Shown one piece after another: positions 33,846 to 39,207 of a stretch of 64,000 nucleotides of DNA; positions within the stretch are counted from its first letter, which is position 1; every line of letters starts with the position of its first letter. Source of the stretch: Symbiodinium natans (Eukaryota; Sar; Dinophyceae; Suessiales; Symbiodiniaceae); contig CAJNDS010002331.1 of the NCBI GenBank assembly GCA_905221605.1, positions 1 to 64,000 on the forward strand, read 5' to 3'. The notes beneath the pieces are model-generated. The model did not search any database, had not been told where the DNA came from, and saw only the letters and a list, made by a program, of their open reading frames with translations. The position numbers were made by a program, and so were the translations under genes.

Positions 33846-36573
33846 GGGTTTAGGGTTTAGGGGTTAGGGGTTAGGGGTTTAGGGTTTAGGGTTTAGGGTT
33901 TAGGGTTTAGGGTTTAGGGTTTGGGGTTTAGGGTTTAGGGTTTAGGGTTTAGGGTTTATAAGGTTTAAGGTTTGGGGTTTAGGGTTTAGGCACAGTTTCG
34001 GAGTTTAGGCGGGTTTGGGTTCTTTGGGTGCGTGGTTTGGGAACGACATGCGCCATTCCTTGCACTCGCACCGTTTCCGCGAGCACTTTGACCTCGCCTG
34101 TCCGCAGATCCACGTACGCCTTGGGGTAGCGCAACTCGTACCTCAGCCACCCAAAGGGTTTAGGATTTAGGGTTTAGGGTTTACGGAAGTATCCCACAGG
34201 CGGAGCGGGAGAGAGAGAGAGAGAGCGAAAGAATGAAAGAAATAAAGAAAGGAAGGAAAATAGGTATATGAACGGAGGAATCCCTTTACACCCTGACTAC
34301 CAAACTCCGGCAAAGCCTTGTGGCTTAGCCAGGGTCCTGCCTCAGCGTCGCCCCAAGATTCTGGATGTAGGAGTGTCGTGCGGGTCAAAGAATTCGAGTC
34401 GAAACGGTTCGGGGTTTCGGGCTTCGGATATACACGGCCAACCACTTTTTTCGGCCCAGGTCGAAAGTTCTAGAGACTTGCCCGACGCGGGCTCGCGAAC
34501 CTCGAGCCGAACCTGGAATGTCCGAAGCTCACCAGAGCCACGAAGCGAACAGCACATTACTACGCACTGAACACTATACCCTGAATCCTAACCCTGTAAC
34601 GCCTAAAACCCTAGCCTTCTAAGCCCTAAACCCCCAAGCCCCCTACACCTAAACCCTGAACCCGAAACCCTAAACCCCTAAACCCTAAACCCTAAGCTCT
34701 AAACTAAACCCTAAACCCCTAAGCCCCTGTTTGAGAAGCATATCGGCTGCGAGCTGCACATCGCCCGCGAAGCGGACTAAGGCCACACCAAGACCGACGA
34801 AGGCACCAGAGCCTCGGGTTACCAGGTTTAGGGTTTAGGGCTTAGGGTTTAGGGTTTGGGGTTTGGGGTTTGGGGTTTAGGGTTTGGGGGGTTGTAGGGG
34901 TTCTAGGGTGTGGGAGTTTTAGGGTGTTCGGGTTTTAGGGTGTTAGGGTTCTAGGGTGCTGGGGTGTTAGGATTACAGGCTGTGGGTTTAAGGGTTAAGG
35001 GTTTAAAGGTTGAAGCGTTTAAGGGTTTTAAGGCTTTAGGGTGCCCAAGGAGCCCCAGGACACCTTTAAGTAAGCCATCTCCCATTACGTCCTACATAAC
35101 GTCCGCTGAAGTCGAGAAGTACTGCCTGCCTTGGGCTAACTAGAGGGGTTACTTGGAGGTTCATGGCACCTCTTAACAAATTATAACTGTACTTGAAACT
35201 ATACTTATAACTTATAACCATATTAGGGCACTTGAGGGGCTTCTGTGTGGGTTGTATGTGCAGTTATGATTGGTGAATAAGTACCAAGAACCTCCAAGTA
35301 AGATTCAGGTCCAGATTCACCAAATCCTCTACTCTTCTTGGCCAGTTCCAGGTTGAACGCCAAACCCTGAACCCTAACACCCCCCCACCCCCCCCTAATG
35401 CCTCAACCCTCAACCCCCAACCCTTAACCCCCAATCCCTAAGCCCTTAATCCCCTAAACCCCCCAAACCCCAAGAACCCTACTTGGAGGTAGTTTCATAA
35501 TTATGGAAACTATACTTCTTAAAACCTGACTTACAGCTACCCATGAACCCCTCCCCTAAACCCCAAACCCCGAGAGCCCTAATCCCCTAAAGCCCTACAC
35601 CCCTAAATCCCTAAACCCTTCATCCCCGAAACCCCCAAACCCAAACTACAAAGGCCCTAACCACAATAGATCCCTCAATCCCTAAACCCTTAATCCCCCA
35701 AAACCCCCTAAACCCTAAACCCTAGATCCCTAAACCCTCAATCCCCTAAACCCCTAAACCCCCAAACACCAAACACCCGACACCCTAAACCCTAAACTAA
35801 CCCGAAACCCTAAACTAACCCAAAACTGGACCCCTAACCCTAAACTAACCCTAAGCTAAGCCTAAACCCCCCTGAACCCTAAACCCTAAACCCTAAACCC
35901 TAAACCCCAAACCCCCAAACCCCCAAAACCCCCAAACCCCAAGAGCCCTAATCCCGCTTGCCGTCCAGGCTCAGAGAAGCTCGCGCGGCGTGGGCTTCGT
36001 CATGGCGGCACGGATTCCGCCAGAATGGGGTTTCGAAGCTGAGGGTTTAGGGTTTAGGGCTAGGGTTTAGGGTTGAGGGTTGAGGGTTGAGGGTGGAGGG
36101 TGGAGGGTTGAGGTTATTAGTTGGGGAGGGTTAGAGGGTTTAGAGGTGCTTTAAGCAGTTGCGGGGGTTAACGGGATCTAGGAATCAGGAGGTTAGGGTT
36201 TGGGGTCCAGGGAGAACTGTTCAGGGCGTTTTACGGTCTGGGCTTCAAGCTTCATGGCTTAAGGCAATTTTTGTTGAGGGGGTTGGGGTTTAGAAGGCTT
36301 CGGAGGTTTGGGTTCAAGGGTTCAGGGGTTTGGGGCCGCGTAGGGCTTTCTCTGTGTGAGGCCATCAGCTGCTAGTTCAGCAGATCTGAAATTTGCGCCT
36401 CTTGCCGGTGAACTTTGAACAACGGCGTCGCCTGGGCGATGGGCTTCAGCTTCTTAGTTGCTGAGTTCATAAGCCCCCAATTGGGGTTTAGGGTTTAGGG
36501 TTTAGGGTTTGGGGTTTAGGGTTTAGGGTAGTTGCTGAGTTCATAAGCCCCTGAAGAGCGTGCACTTTCAGTT
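8883..36573 (-). CDS. PSD: Phosphatidylserine decarboxylase, multi-exon gene
   Basis: Pyruvoyl enzyme that converts phosphatidylserine to phosphatidylethanolamine, usually at mitochondrial or endomembranes. About 25 minus-strand exons spliced in silico give the family order: NDFFTR, SLVVAPATAVV (VVSPADgrV), KGSTIR, DEAALVGRFPPG, LAPADYHCYHAPI, GKLLSLALLDQHRYSI, VVIVG, VKKGQRLGAFARGGSAIALL, LVSASGRES, then VGRSLAV-stop. The DYH..H and GGS signatures are diagnostic; GGS is the self-cleavage and pyruvoyl site, here GGSA instead of the usual GST. The N-terminal third (36.6-32.0 kb) has no family I recognise but connects by compatible splice phases. The initiator is not identified; a minus-strand ATG at 37059 opening a hydrophobic/Ser-rich stretch is one option. 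A 7.5 kb LINE lies in the intron between 32026 and 23496. The gene covers about 27.7 kb. Confidence 0.88.
8917..8998 (+). repeat. TTTAGGG array
   Basis: Near-perfect array directly upstream (sense strand) of the last PSD exon. Confidence 0.95.
9484..9576 (-). CDS. PSD: PSD exon, ILVSASGRESVAVVAPFAEA...
   Basis: 93 nt encoding ILVSASGRESVAVVAPFAEA then LAAAGRDFKIE, matching the dLl.NS..g.Et.V segment. Strong donor GAG|GTGAGC; acceptor CAAG|A. Confidence 0.82.
10578..10625 (-). CDS. PSD: PSD exon, ALLFSNSVRLADSRAE
   Basis: Encodes ALLFSNSVRLADSRAE, giving GGSAIALLF across the junction (the family has GGSTVVLLF). Acceptor CTCCAG|G, GC donor. Confidence 0.82.
11506..11568 (-). CDS. PSD: PSD exon, GVSVKKGQRLGAFARGGSAI
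   Basis: Encodes A then GVSVKKGQRLGAFARGGSAI, the V.KG.ELG.F..GGST block with the self-cleavage serine. Ala follows that Ser where Thr or Ser is usual. Acceptor CGAG|G, GA donor, phase 0. Confidence 0.93.
11801..11936. mobile_element. Family A inverted-repeat element
   Basis: Ends TTTCATGGTCCCTTAG.. and ..GGACCATACTAAGGGCCCAT form terminal inverted repeats. Confidence 0.75.
13058..13068 (-). CDS. PSD: PSD micro-exon, LHG (tentative)
   Basis: 11-nt candidate that closes the phase gap between the neighbouring exons and gives ASTLHGAGVSVKKG, the right length for the loop. Acceptor CAAG|C is weak. Confidence 0.3.
13674..13685 (-). CDS. PSD: PSD micro-exon, GVAS (tentative)
   Basis: 12-nt exon completing VIVGGVAS, where the family has VGA..VGSI. 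Acceptor AGGAG|G and a textbook donor GTAAGTAAG. Too short to be certain. Confidence 0.45.
14141..14250. mobile_element. Family C inverted-repeat element
   Basis: Ends CCCCAAAGGATCCATGTACC.. and ..GGTACTTGGACCCTTGGGG. Confidence 0.75.
14288..14460. mobile_element. Family A element carrying an internal heptamer array
   Basis: Ends match family A, but the middle (about 14337-14390) is TTTAGGG repeat, so the heptamer is inside the element. Confidence 0.65.
14561..14599 (-). CDS. PSD: PSD exon, FARPVCEAVVIVG
   Basis: Encodes GFARPVCEAVVIVG, matching fG.v..V.VGA. Acceptor CTCTCAG|G, GC donor in phase 1. Confidence 0.78.
   Translation of the reverse strand, partial: DSRGPSARQWSS
15108..15219. 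mobile_element. Family D inverted-repeat element
   Basis: Ends ACTGGGAGGTTCATGGGTAG.. and ..CTACCCATAAACCTCCCAGT. Other copies at 35150-35300, 40791-40937 and 42198-42404; diverged ones near 35483 and 51432. Confidence 0.85.
15792..15829 (-). CDS. PSD: PSD exon, FAVQYIPPVLLQ
   Basis: 38-nt exon encoding TFAVQYIPPVLLQ across the junction. Acceptor GCAG|G, GT donor in phase 1. Fits the segment before the VGA motif. Confidence 0.7.
15853..15960 (+). repeat. TTTAGGGG octamer array
   Basis: Homogeneous octamer variant with one extra G per unit, adjoining a PSD exon. Confidence 0.95.
16680..16750 (-). CDS. PSD: PSD exon, GKLLSLALLDQHRYSITAAW
   Basis: Encodes A, then GKLLSLALLDQHRYSITAAW, then PA. 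Matches the G.V.S....G.YY.VNP segment directly after the H.P motif. Acceptor AGAG|G, GT donor (AC|GTAATA). Confidence 0.85.
16800..16930 (-). repeat. CCCTAAA array, slightly degenerate
   Basis: About 17 units with point variants (CCCTACA, CCTAAAT). Confidence 0.9.
17828..17881 (-). CDS. PSD: PSD exon, AAMMYLAPADYHCYHAPI
   Basis: Encodes AAMMYLAPADYHCYHAPI, the DYHR.H signature that contains the catalytic histidine. The residue after DYH is Cys, where Arg is usual. Acceptor TGAG|G, GC donor. Confidence 0.93.
18036..18084 (-). CDS. PSD: PSD exon, DEAALVGRFPPGPRWR
   Basis: Encodes DDEAALVGRFPPGPRWR across the junction, matching the D..LA..F.GG segment before LAP.DYH. GT donor, phase 0. Confidence 0.72.
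18264..18295 (-). CDS. PSD: PSD exon, GTRSSALDAM
   Basis: 32-nt exon encoding GTRSSALDAM, the FSL..LL segment. Acceptor AGAG|G, GC donor in phase 2. Confidence 0.65.
18970..19014 (-). CDS. PSD: PSD exon, CRGFSGRHAKGSTIR
   Basis: Encodes CRGFSGRHAKGSTIR, matching the IKG..FS segment. Acceptor CAAG|T is weaker than the others; GT donor, phase 0. Confidence 0.65.
19025..19117 (-). repeat. CCCTAAA array
   Basis: About 13 perfect units in a PSD intron. Confidence 0.95.
19516..19584 (-). CDS. PSD: PSD exon, NLGDSLVVAPATAVVTWFD
   Basis: Encodes APEQ then NLGDSLVVAPATAVVTWFD, the VVSPADgrV..F block (PAD is PAT here). Acceptor TCCCAG|G, GC donor, phase 0. Confidence 0.85.
19676..20036. mobile_element. 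Family J element, GC-rich, with long poly-C core
   Basis: Begins TCCGCCGA at the end of a heptamer array and ends GCTCTTAAAT. A related copy is at 39762-40180. The two share the start, an internal GGCCACCC..ACCGCGTAAA segment, the poly-C/poly-G core, and a 34-nt end segment (GCGGGGTCGGCGGCTTGAGC and on). The ends carry a short inverted CCGCCGACCC. Confidence 0.7.
20037..21330. other. GC-rich segment with palindrome, repeated GATGCTCATGATGCTC motifs and poly-G
   Basis: Unlike the rest of the window in composition. Contains a perfect 32-nt palindrome at 20838-20869, direct and inverted copies of a GCTGATGCTCATGATGCTC motif (20401-20420, 20681-20702, 20957-20975), a GC-alternating tract (21116-21146) and poly-G (21146-21191). 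It may be the internal part of a larger transposon. No coding region is supported. Confidence 0.5.
21335..21480. mobile_element. Two tandem family E elements
   Basis: Repeated unit GGGGGGTTACTAT..ATTACAAAGGGACCATAAGG..AATACT. Diverged copies at 17712-17790, 16598-16680 and 61638-61712. Confidence 0.6.
22026..22068 (-). CDS. PSD: PSD exon, YISANDFFTRDYAF
   Basis: Encodes RYISANDFFTRDYAF across the junction, the SFNDFFTR motif. Acceptor CCAG|G, GC donor, phase 0. Confidence 0.88.
23428..23496 (-). CDS. PSD: PSD exon, LGKDPATEVKSFCAHWGVPL
   Basis: Encodes LGKDPATEVKSFCAHWGVPL then AP. It corresponds to the helix before the F..FFTR motif (the family has I..F...y.v...E). Acceptor AGAG|G, GC donor in phase 2. 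Confidence 0.75.
23975..24091. mobile_element. MITE-like hairpin, 48-nt arms
   Basis: Arms 23975-24022 and 24044-24091 are complementary with one mismatch, around a 21-nt loop. Arm start CTTGCCCAGAGACTCC, centre contains TTAATTAA. Confidence 0.9.
24201..24294 (+). repeat. TTTAGGG array at the LINE 3' end
   Basis: Perfect units abutting the A-rich tail of the LINE. Confidence 0.95.
24527..25395 (-). CDS. LINE C-terminal ubiquitin-specific protease domain (peptidase C19)
   Basis: In the frame of the 445-codon ORF that opens at 25864; the part before about 25395 overlaps the RT frame and is not real coding. USP signatures: Cys box NKSNHCYLNA with the Cys at residue 194, QHDIVEF (the family has Q.D..EF), a Cys/Ile-rich core CILIQINRFA, and the His box LHHGASTTRGHYTCCLL followed by YWLCDDN with the third catalytic Asp/Asn. 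All catalytic residues look intact. USPs remove ubiquitin. A USP fused to a LINE polyprotein is unusual. The terminal stop at 24527 leaves a 3' UTR of about 230 nt. Confidence 0.85.
25360..27270 (-). CDS. LINE reverse transcriptase domain
   Basis: N-terminal part in the frame of 27872-26268, then a frame change near 26370. The correct frame after it reads FLPKAGK then DWRPIGLQCPIAK, the usual LINE motif. Downstream motifs: YLSSAFDRV (motif A), SRGVKQGCRASP (motif B), QYADDTHLL (motif C, YADD). Motif A normally starts with the catalytic Asp; here it is Tyr (TAT for GAT), so the copy cannot be active. Confidence 0.88.
27270..27993 (-). CDS. LINE endonuclease domain (exonuclease/endonuclease/phosphatase fold)
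   Basis: Spread over two frames (27993-27592, then from 27872). Motifs in order: LSWNCGGAN, ETKW with the catalytic Glu, SGGILV, VVLAGDFN with the catalytic Asp-Asn, then SQIDYVF. This domain nicks target DNA for target-primed reverse transcription. The frame change lies between about 27870 and 27600. Confidence 0.85.
28033..28989 (-). CDS. LINE internal open region, unknown function
   Basis: 318 codons, Arg-, Cys- and His-rich, overlapping the previous open region by 4 nt in another frame. It ends 40 nt before the endonuclease frame opens. No domain recognised. Codon use is similar to the rest of the element, so it is likely element-derived rather than host. Confidence 0.4.
   Translation of the reverse strand: MKVPILAQRLADMPRLWWPSRPRRLHRPLFSTCLTESCARCFDDHSTPVYQFKQSQVAHILLYSISRAEPGPKSGDYASIRTFGFVKGIVGVRVSVGAGPTDGARRCVHLDPCIAKRPSNQKAIEPWSSNSLPLSCAYPLSARHPEFRSNVTLFSHWASERNLVPSNCRAVYCSMHHANASCKMRFSIALYDVRVLRWRRWRCRVPCAFVFRHFHRDHGSRGIADLTSHFNRMHWGCLFSSLKKSCSLPKLPGSKLLRVLVGLNVLNVVQGVRTDTTIPGSAYTRPQKRAFNRACHRAHVHGSTLYRGQLFTYSQLKA
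28986..30206 (-). CDS. LINE internal open region, unknown function
   Basis: 406 codons in the same frame as ORF1 but beyond its stop. His-, Cys- and Trp-containing, e.g. PPWYHLLGEIL and CHLNVSAGDTIYPF. No family recognised. It is followed by an overlapping open frame at 28989-28033. Probably part of one ancestral ORF that is now broken. Confidence 0.4.
   Translation of the reverse strand: MPSKISRVARHLSQRVLCNSQWPARHNRYSRATHSSCMLQNVHLLLHFSLEILLAHEYRGPRQNVQRYHRFISSLRARYSSDGLQKYMCRWSGLCHTFLHSSALMTYERDRTEPPWYHLLGEILTSRMHWELHVVRVGIQCCHLNVSAGDTIYPFRYANFGALDEIAWASMDTPINRLQSNYTADQTTGNRMTNHMPRSPFVRITAMRVLLVPCLTLDTTWLLHTRLQVSLSICTVVGRTDQPLVSACRLQLMSAGSKASYAFTAITTLVLKLLHLVTSTAEGLLSNSGRVVNDYHAPAVHVKSNVCAVSLQSVAASHMSLWHRSRALVVQSFRALGMCSVTRSSCEANSMGGNSCMHRYTHVAAFMQTWQDELKTVVSFCPGYFDVPSDAIFLQVDGQDNAAQDR
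30396..31658 (-). CDS. LINE ORF1-like protein, low complexity
   Basis: 420 codons from an ATG at 31658. Rich in Ser, Pro, Glu and Asp, with Ser runs (about residues 220-235) and basic patches (RRPRLTPTARRAARQRAQ). No recognisable fold. As the 5' ORF of a LINE it is likely an RNA-binding or particle protein, by position only. A frame-shifted continuation (30399-29998, 133 codons, Gln/Ser/Thr-rich) probably belongs to the same ancestral ORF. Confidence 0.55.
   Translation of the reverse strand: MAISASVLHLLGGEFWCMDQKPDNGPPAHGANNGTDLEEVLAETSSSSEPVEPPVRRPRLTPTARRAARQRAQDEESSPTQDCSYDETSEENATHPSTGGASSSSGLHAPEGWDTARARYKVLLRDGPYLSGPPGQQIWTRFPGGHLPPSGSPCYTCDGELAEADGNRQTMDAPGVGTASSSADHVAIPAMDDQIAEEDYVSPSYTSTDMLQDILNHGNASSSSSSSNSSNSSSGEGNTGGFVMSVDRFSSVFCNTCNLSRSYIRMIWRTLGVIYAFDSAGTDMYCRKIQVVSSSLLVTETFSVPLALCQVSNGLCHCCWPMKRTSGSVSYHESALKRFSAMQCDQLLTVYLDSDEVSGLNVLWDLRLPMRSRSPLLRRTPCHRSPLPRKKADCITDAAPADHPKSPDTFLPASGPNPDG
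31761..31825 (+). repeat. TTTAGGG array at the LINE 5' end
   Basis: Same orientation as the array on the other side of the LINE. Confidence 0.95.
32026..32067 (-). CDS. PSD: PSD exon i, LNRNVLDWDVPFH
   Basis: Encodes LNRNVLDWDVPFH. Acceptor CCAG|G, GT donor in phase 2. It joins in phase to the exon at 23496 on the far side of the LINE. A resemblance to the WN.P.H.W motif of membrane acyltransferases was considered and judged weaker. Confidence 0.6.
32940..32979 (-). CDS. PSD: PSD upstream exon h, SAGYWATAGCFS
   Basis: Encodes GSAGYWATAGCFS. Acceptor TGAG|G, GT donor, phase 1 in and phase 2 out. Confidence 0.55.
33146..33183 (-). CDS. PSD: PSD upstream exon g, VTIENAVVLTNW
   Basis: 38-nt exon encoding TVTIENAVVLTNW across the junction. 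Acceptor CTTCCAG|G, GT donor, in phase on both sides. Confidence 0.6.
33704..33788 (-). CDS. PSD: PSD upstream exon f, EEHRETRPLSDVLMHALIFR
   Basis: Encodes G, then EEHRETRPLSDVLMHALIFR, then WCLSTDR. The acceptor CCAG|G is preceded on the sense strand by a run of about 40 cytosines that would act as its pyrimidine tract. GT donor, phase 2. Confidence 0.68.
33799..33842 (+). repeat. Poly-G tract (poly-C on the sense strand)
   Basis: About 40 G with one T near the start. On the minus strand it is the pyrimidine tract just before the CAG acceptor of the PSD exon at 33788. Confidence 0.9.
34059..34141 (-). CDS. PSD: PSD upstream exon e, YELRYPKAYVDLRTGEVKVL
   Basis: Encodes YELRYPKAYVDLRTGEVKVL then AETVRVQ. 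Acceptor TGAG|G, GA donor in phase 1. Strongly coding-like; no family recognised. Confidence 0.65.
34725..34811 (-). CDS. PSD: PSD upstream exon d, GAFVGLGVALVRFAGDVQLA
   Basis: Encodes S, then GAFVGLGVALVRFAGDVQLA, then ADMLLKQ. The glycine/valine-rich stretch could be membrane-facing. Acceptor CGAG|G, GC donor in phase 2. Confidence 0.6.
35150..35300. mobile_element. Family D inverted-repeat element
   Basis: Ends TTACTTGGAGGTTCATGG.. and ..CCAAGAACCTCCAAGTAA. Confidence 0.8.
36002..36038 (-). CDS. PSD: PSD upstream exon c, LRNPILAESVPP
   Basis: Encodes LRNPILAESVPP. Acceptor TCAG|C, GA donor in phase 1, in phase with the next exon. A second frame in the same island is also open, so the frame is tentative. 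Confidence 0.45.
36399..36452 (-). CDS. PSD: PSD upstream exon b, KLKPIAQATPLFKVHRQE
   Basis: Encodes KLKPIAQATPLFKVHRQE. Acceptor CTAAG just outside the duplication, GC donor, phase 0. Confidence 0.55.
36453..36551. repeat. Heptamer insertion with 22-bp target duplication splitting an exon
   Basis: Direct repeats 36456-36477 and 36530-36551 (AGTTGCTGAGTTCATAAGCC plus two C) are identical and flank 52 bp of heptamer (36478-36529). Removing one copy and the heptamer restores an open frame between LKVHALQGLMNS and KLKPIAQ. Confidence 0.85.
36536..36573 (-). CDS. PSD: PSD upstream exon a, LKVHALQGLMNS
   Basis: Encodes LKVHALQGLMNS. Its frame continues directly into the next exon if the intervening heptamer insertion is removed. 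GC donor inside the 22-bp duplication. Confidence 0.55.
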
Positions 36574-37489
36574 CTATAGGGAAATATAGTGCCCTCAGCT
36601 ACTTAGGCTTTAGGGTCTTGAAGTTTTCGGGCTTCGGGTTTTAGGGTGTTAGAGTTTAGGGCTTTTTGGGGTTAGAGTTCGGTAATACAGGGGCCGGTGG
36701 ACATCGAATGGGTGTATAGGGTAATATAACTTGAAGCTGTATACGATTTTTGTAAGGCGACAATACTTAGGAAGGGAATGAGGTAACTAGGCATCCCCCT
36801 CCAGCATTCCCTGAAAAAGAACACCAGTAGGAATCTTGGTTATTGAGGCAGCGGCTGCCTGGAGAAGTGGTCGGGGGTTTTGGGGTTTAGGGGTGAGGGG
36901 TTTAGGGCCTGGGGTGCTGGGTTCGAAGTTTCGGGTTGAACACGATGAAGTCGCTAGGAGGGACTGCAACATGAGGGCCTGGTTGGTTAGTGTGGGTATT
37001 TTGGGGGATGTGGGCGAGAGCCTGCCGAAGTCAAGAAGTAAAGAAGATGACATCTGCACCCACGAGTAAAACTCAGAGCACTGAAGAAATCTACAACTTG
37101 CTGCAGACGGAATGTAAGCAGTTGAAGCATAGCATCATGCAATTTGGCAGGGTCACGTACATTAAATCATAACAGAACACTTTGCGATGAAGTTTACACT
37201 GGCAAGTACAAATAGCCACAAAATCACACTTCATATTGCAAGTCTTAAACACATGGGTGTAAGCATGCTTTTCACGATCGTTTCGGTGGACCTTACATTA
37301 CTTGACAAATCTCCATGATTTTGACAAACACACAATACCTATCAAGTTTCAAACAAATTCTTGTAAGGTTCCCCACAGAGGGGGTGAACGGATCTTCTCG
37401 CTACATTAGGGTTTAGGGTTTAGGGTTTCGGGCTTGCTAAACCGCTGAAACCCGGACTGGTCTATTCTCCTCCAAACGCCGCTTCGAGT

Positions 37490-37503
37490 TCAGGGACCAT
37501 TCA
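37490..37503 (-). CDS. OGDH: OGDH terminal exon (tentative)
   Basis: A 14-nt candidate that would end the protein as KAEVNGP-stop. It is in phase with the previous donor, but the acceptor (GGAG|T) is weak and the C-terminus would be shorter than in most relatives. Confidence 0.3.
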
Positions 37504-39158
37504 CTCCAAACTTCAAACCACTAAACACACCAAACCACTAAAACCACCCAAAACACCAAAAGCCAATTCCCGAAATCCTCAACCCCCCAAAACCCTAAAC
37601 TCTTAAACCCCTACACCCCAAAACCTACCCGGCCGAAGTTTACCAAAGGCTTCCTTTCACCCCATACAACTACCAATCGCTTAAGAAACCCCCCCCCCCC
37701 CCAAAAAAAATGTAAATGTTCTTCCTTATAAGGGTAATAGAGGGATGACTTTTTCGGGTTTCTTAAGCAAATAGTGTACAAGAACCCCTAAACCCCTAAA
37801 CCCCTAAACCCCTAAACCCCTAAACCCCTAAACCCCTAAACTCCTAAACCCCTAAACCCTAAACCCCCAAACCCCTAAACCCACCCTAAACCCTAAACCC
37901 TAAACCCTAAACCCTAAACCCTAAACCCTAAGCCCTAAACCCTAAACCCTAAACCCTCAGCTTTGGCAGCCCCCGAGGCCGCACTGGCGGCCGCAGGCCG
38001 AGCAATGCAACGCAGCGGCCGCTCCTGCGGGAAGCAGTGGGGTTTAGGGTTTAGGGTTCAGGGTTTAGGGTTCAGGGTTTAGGGTTCAGGGTTTAGGGTT
38101 CTTGGGATGTTCCCCCTTTTTCTAACAGTCCTTAATGGGGATTGTAGTACCCCCTATTCAAAATCCCAACCCTAAACCCTAAATGAGAAGAAGAATAGCA
38201 GGCATCTCACCCTTTCCTTAGGCAGTAGGTGTCTTGTGAAGTCGATGCTGATGTTGTGCTGCCCTAGACCCTAAACCCTAAACCCTAAACCCTGATATAC
38301 GTCCCGGGATGCTATGTGTGCCGGCCGCAGTACAGAATGAGGTTTGCAGCTTCCAGGGCGAAACTGAAAGTACACACTTCCTCCTAGTGAAAATCTTTTC
38401 GGCCGCACGGGAGGAGTTATACCCAACACTGAACTCAAGAAATACCCCCCCAAATCCCCCTAACCCTCCAACCTGTAGACCCCCTACAGCCGTTAGGTTC
38501 CTTTGAGCAACCCTAACCACCACTTCCAGCCTCAAACCCCGAAATCCCCAAGGAATCCAAATCCTCCGCTGCCCGAAATCCTCAACAGTCAACCCTAAAG
38601 TCTGTAAACCCTGATTTGTACTAACCCCTAAACCCTAAACCCTAAACCCTAAACCCTAAACCGACTACTCCCTCGGCCTGGCGATCCGGACTCAGCTCCC
38701 GCAAAGCCGTGGCGAAGCGCGGGGCCACGTAGGACCATGGCCCCATGTTGATCGGCTCCTCCTGCGTTTAGGGGCGTTTAGGGTTTAGGGTTTAGGGTTT
38801 AGGGTTTAGGGTTTAGGGTTTAGGGTTTAGGGTTTAGGGTTTAGGGTTTAGGGTTTAGGGTTTAGGGTTTCTGCGCGGTCCATTTTAGCTCTGCACGCTG
38901 AGCTCAAGACGTCTACGGTGGTCAGGACACTCTCTCTACTTTAGTGGTGTCAGAGAAGGAAACAAGACTAGGGTCCTAAGAGAAGGGGACATAGGGCCTC
39001 GGCGCAGCACAAAAGACTCTAAAGTAGGGTACGTAGATTTCGCAGGGGGGCAGGGTTTAGGTTTAGGGTTAGCTTAAAAACATGGGCCTCCATGATGTTG
39101 AGCCTGAAACATTCCAACTATATATACCCTATAAATATAAATATAAATATAAATATAA

Positions 39159-39207
<49 letters not shown>

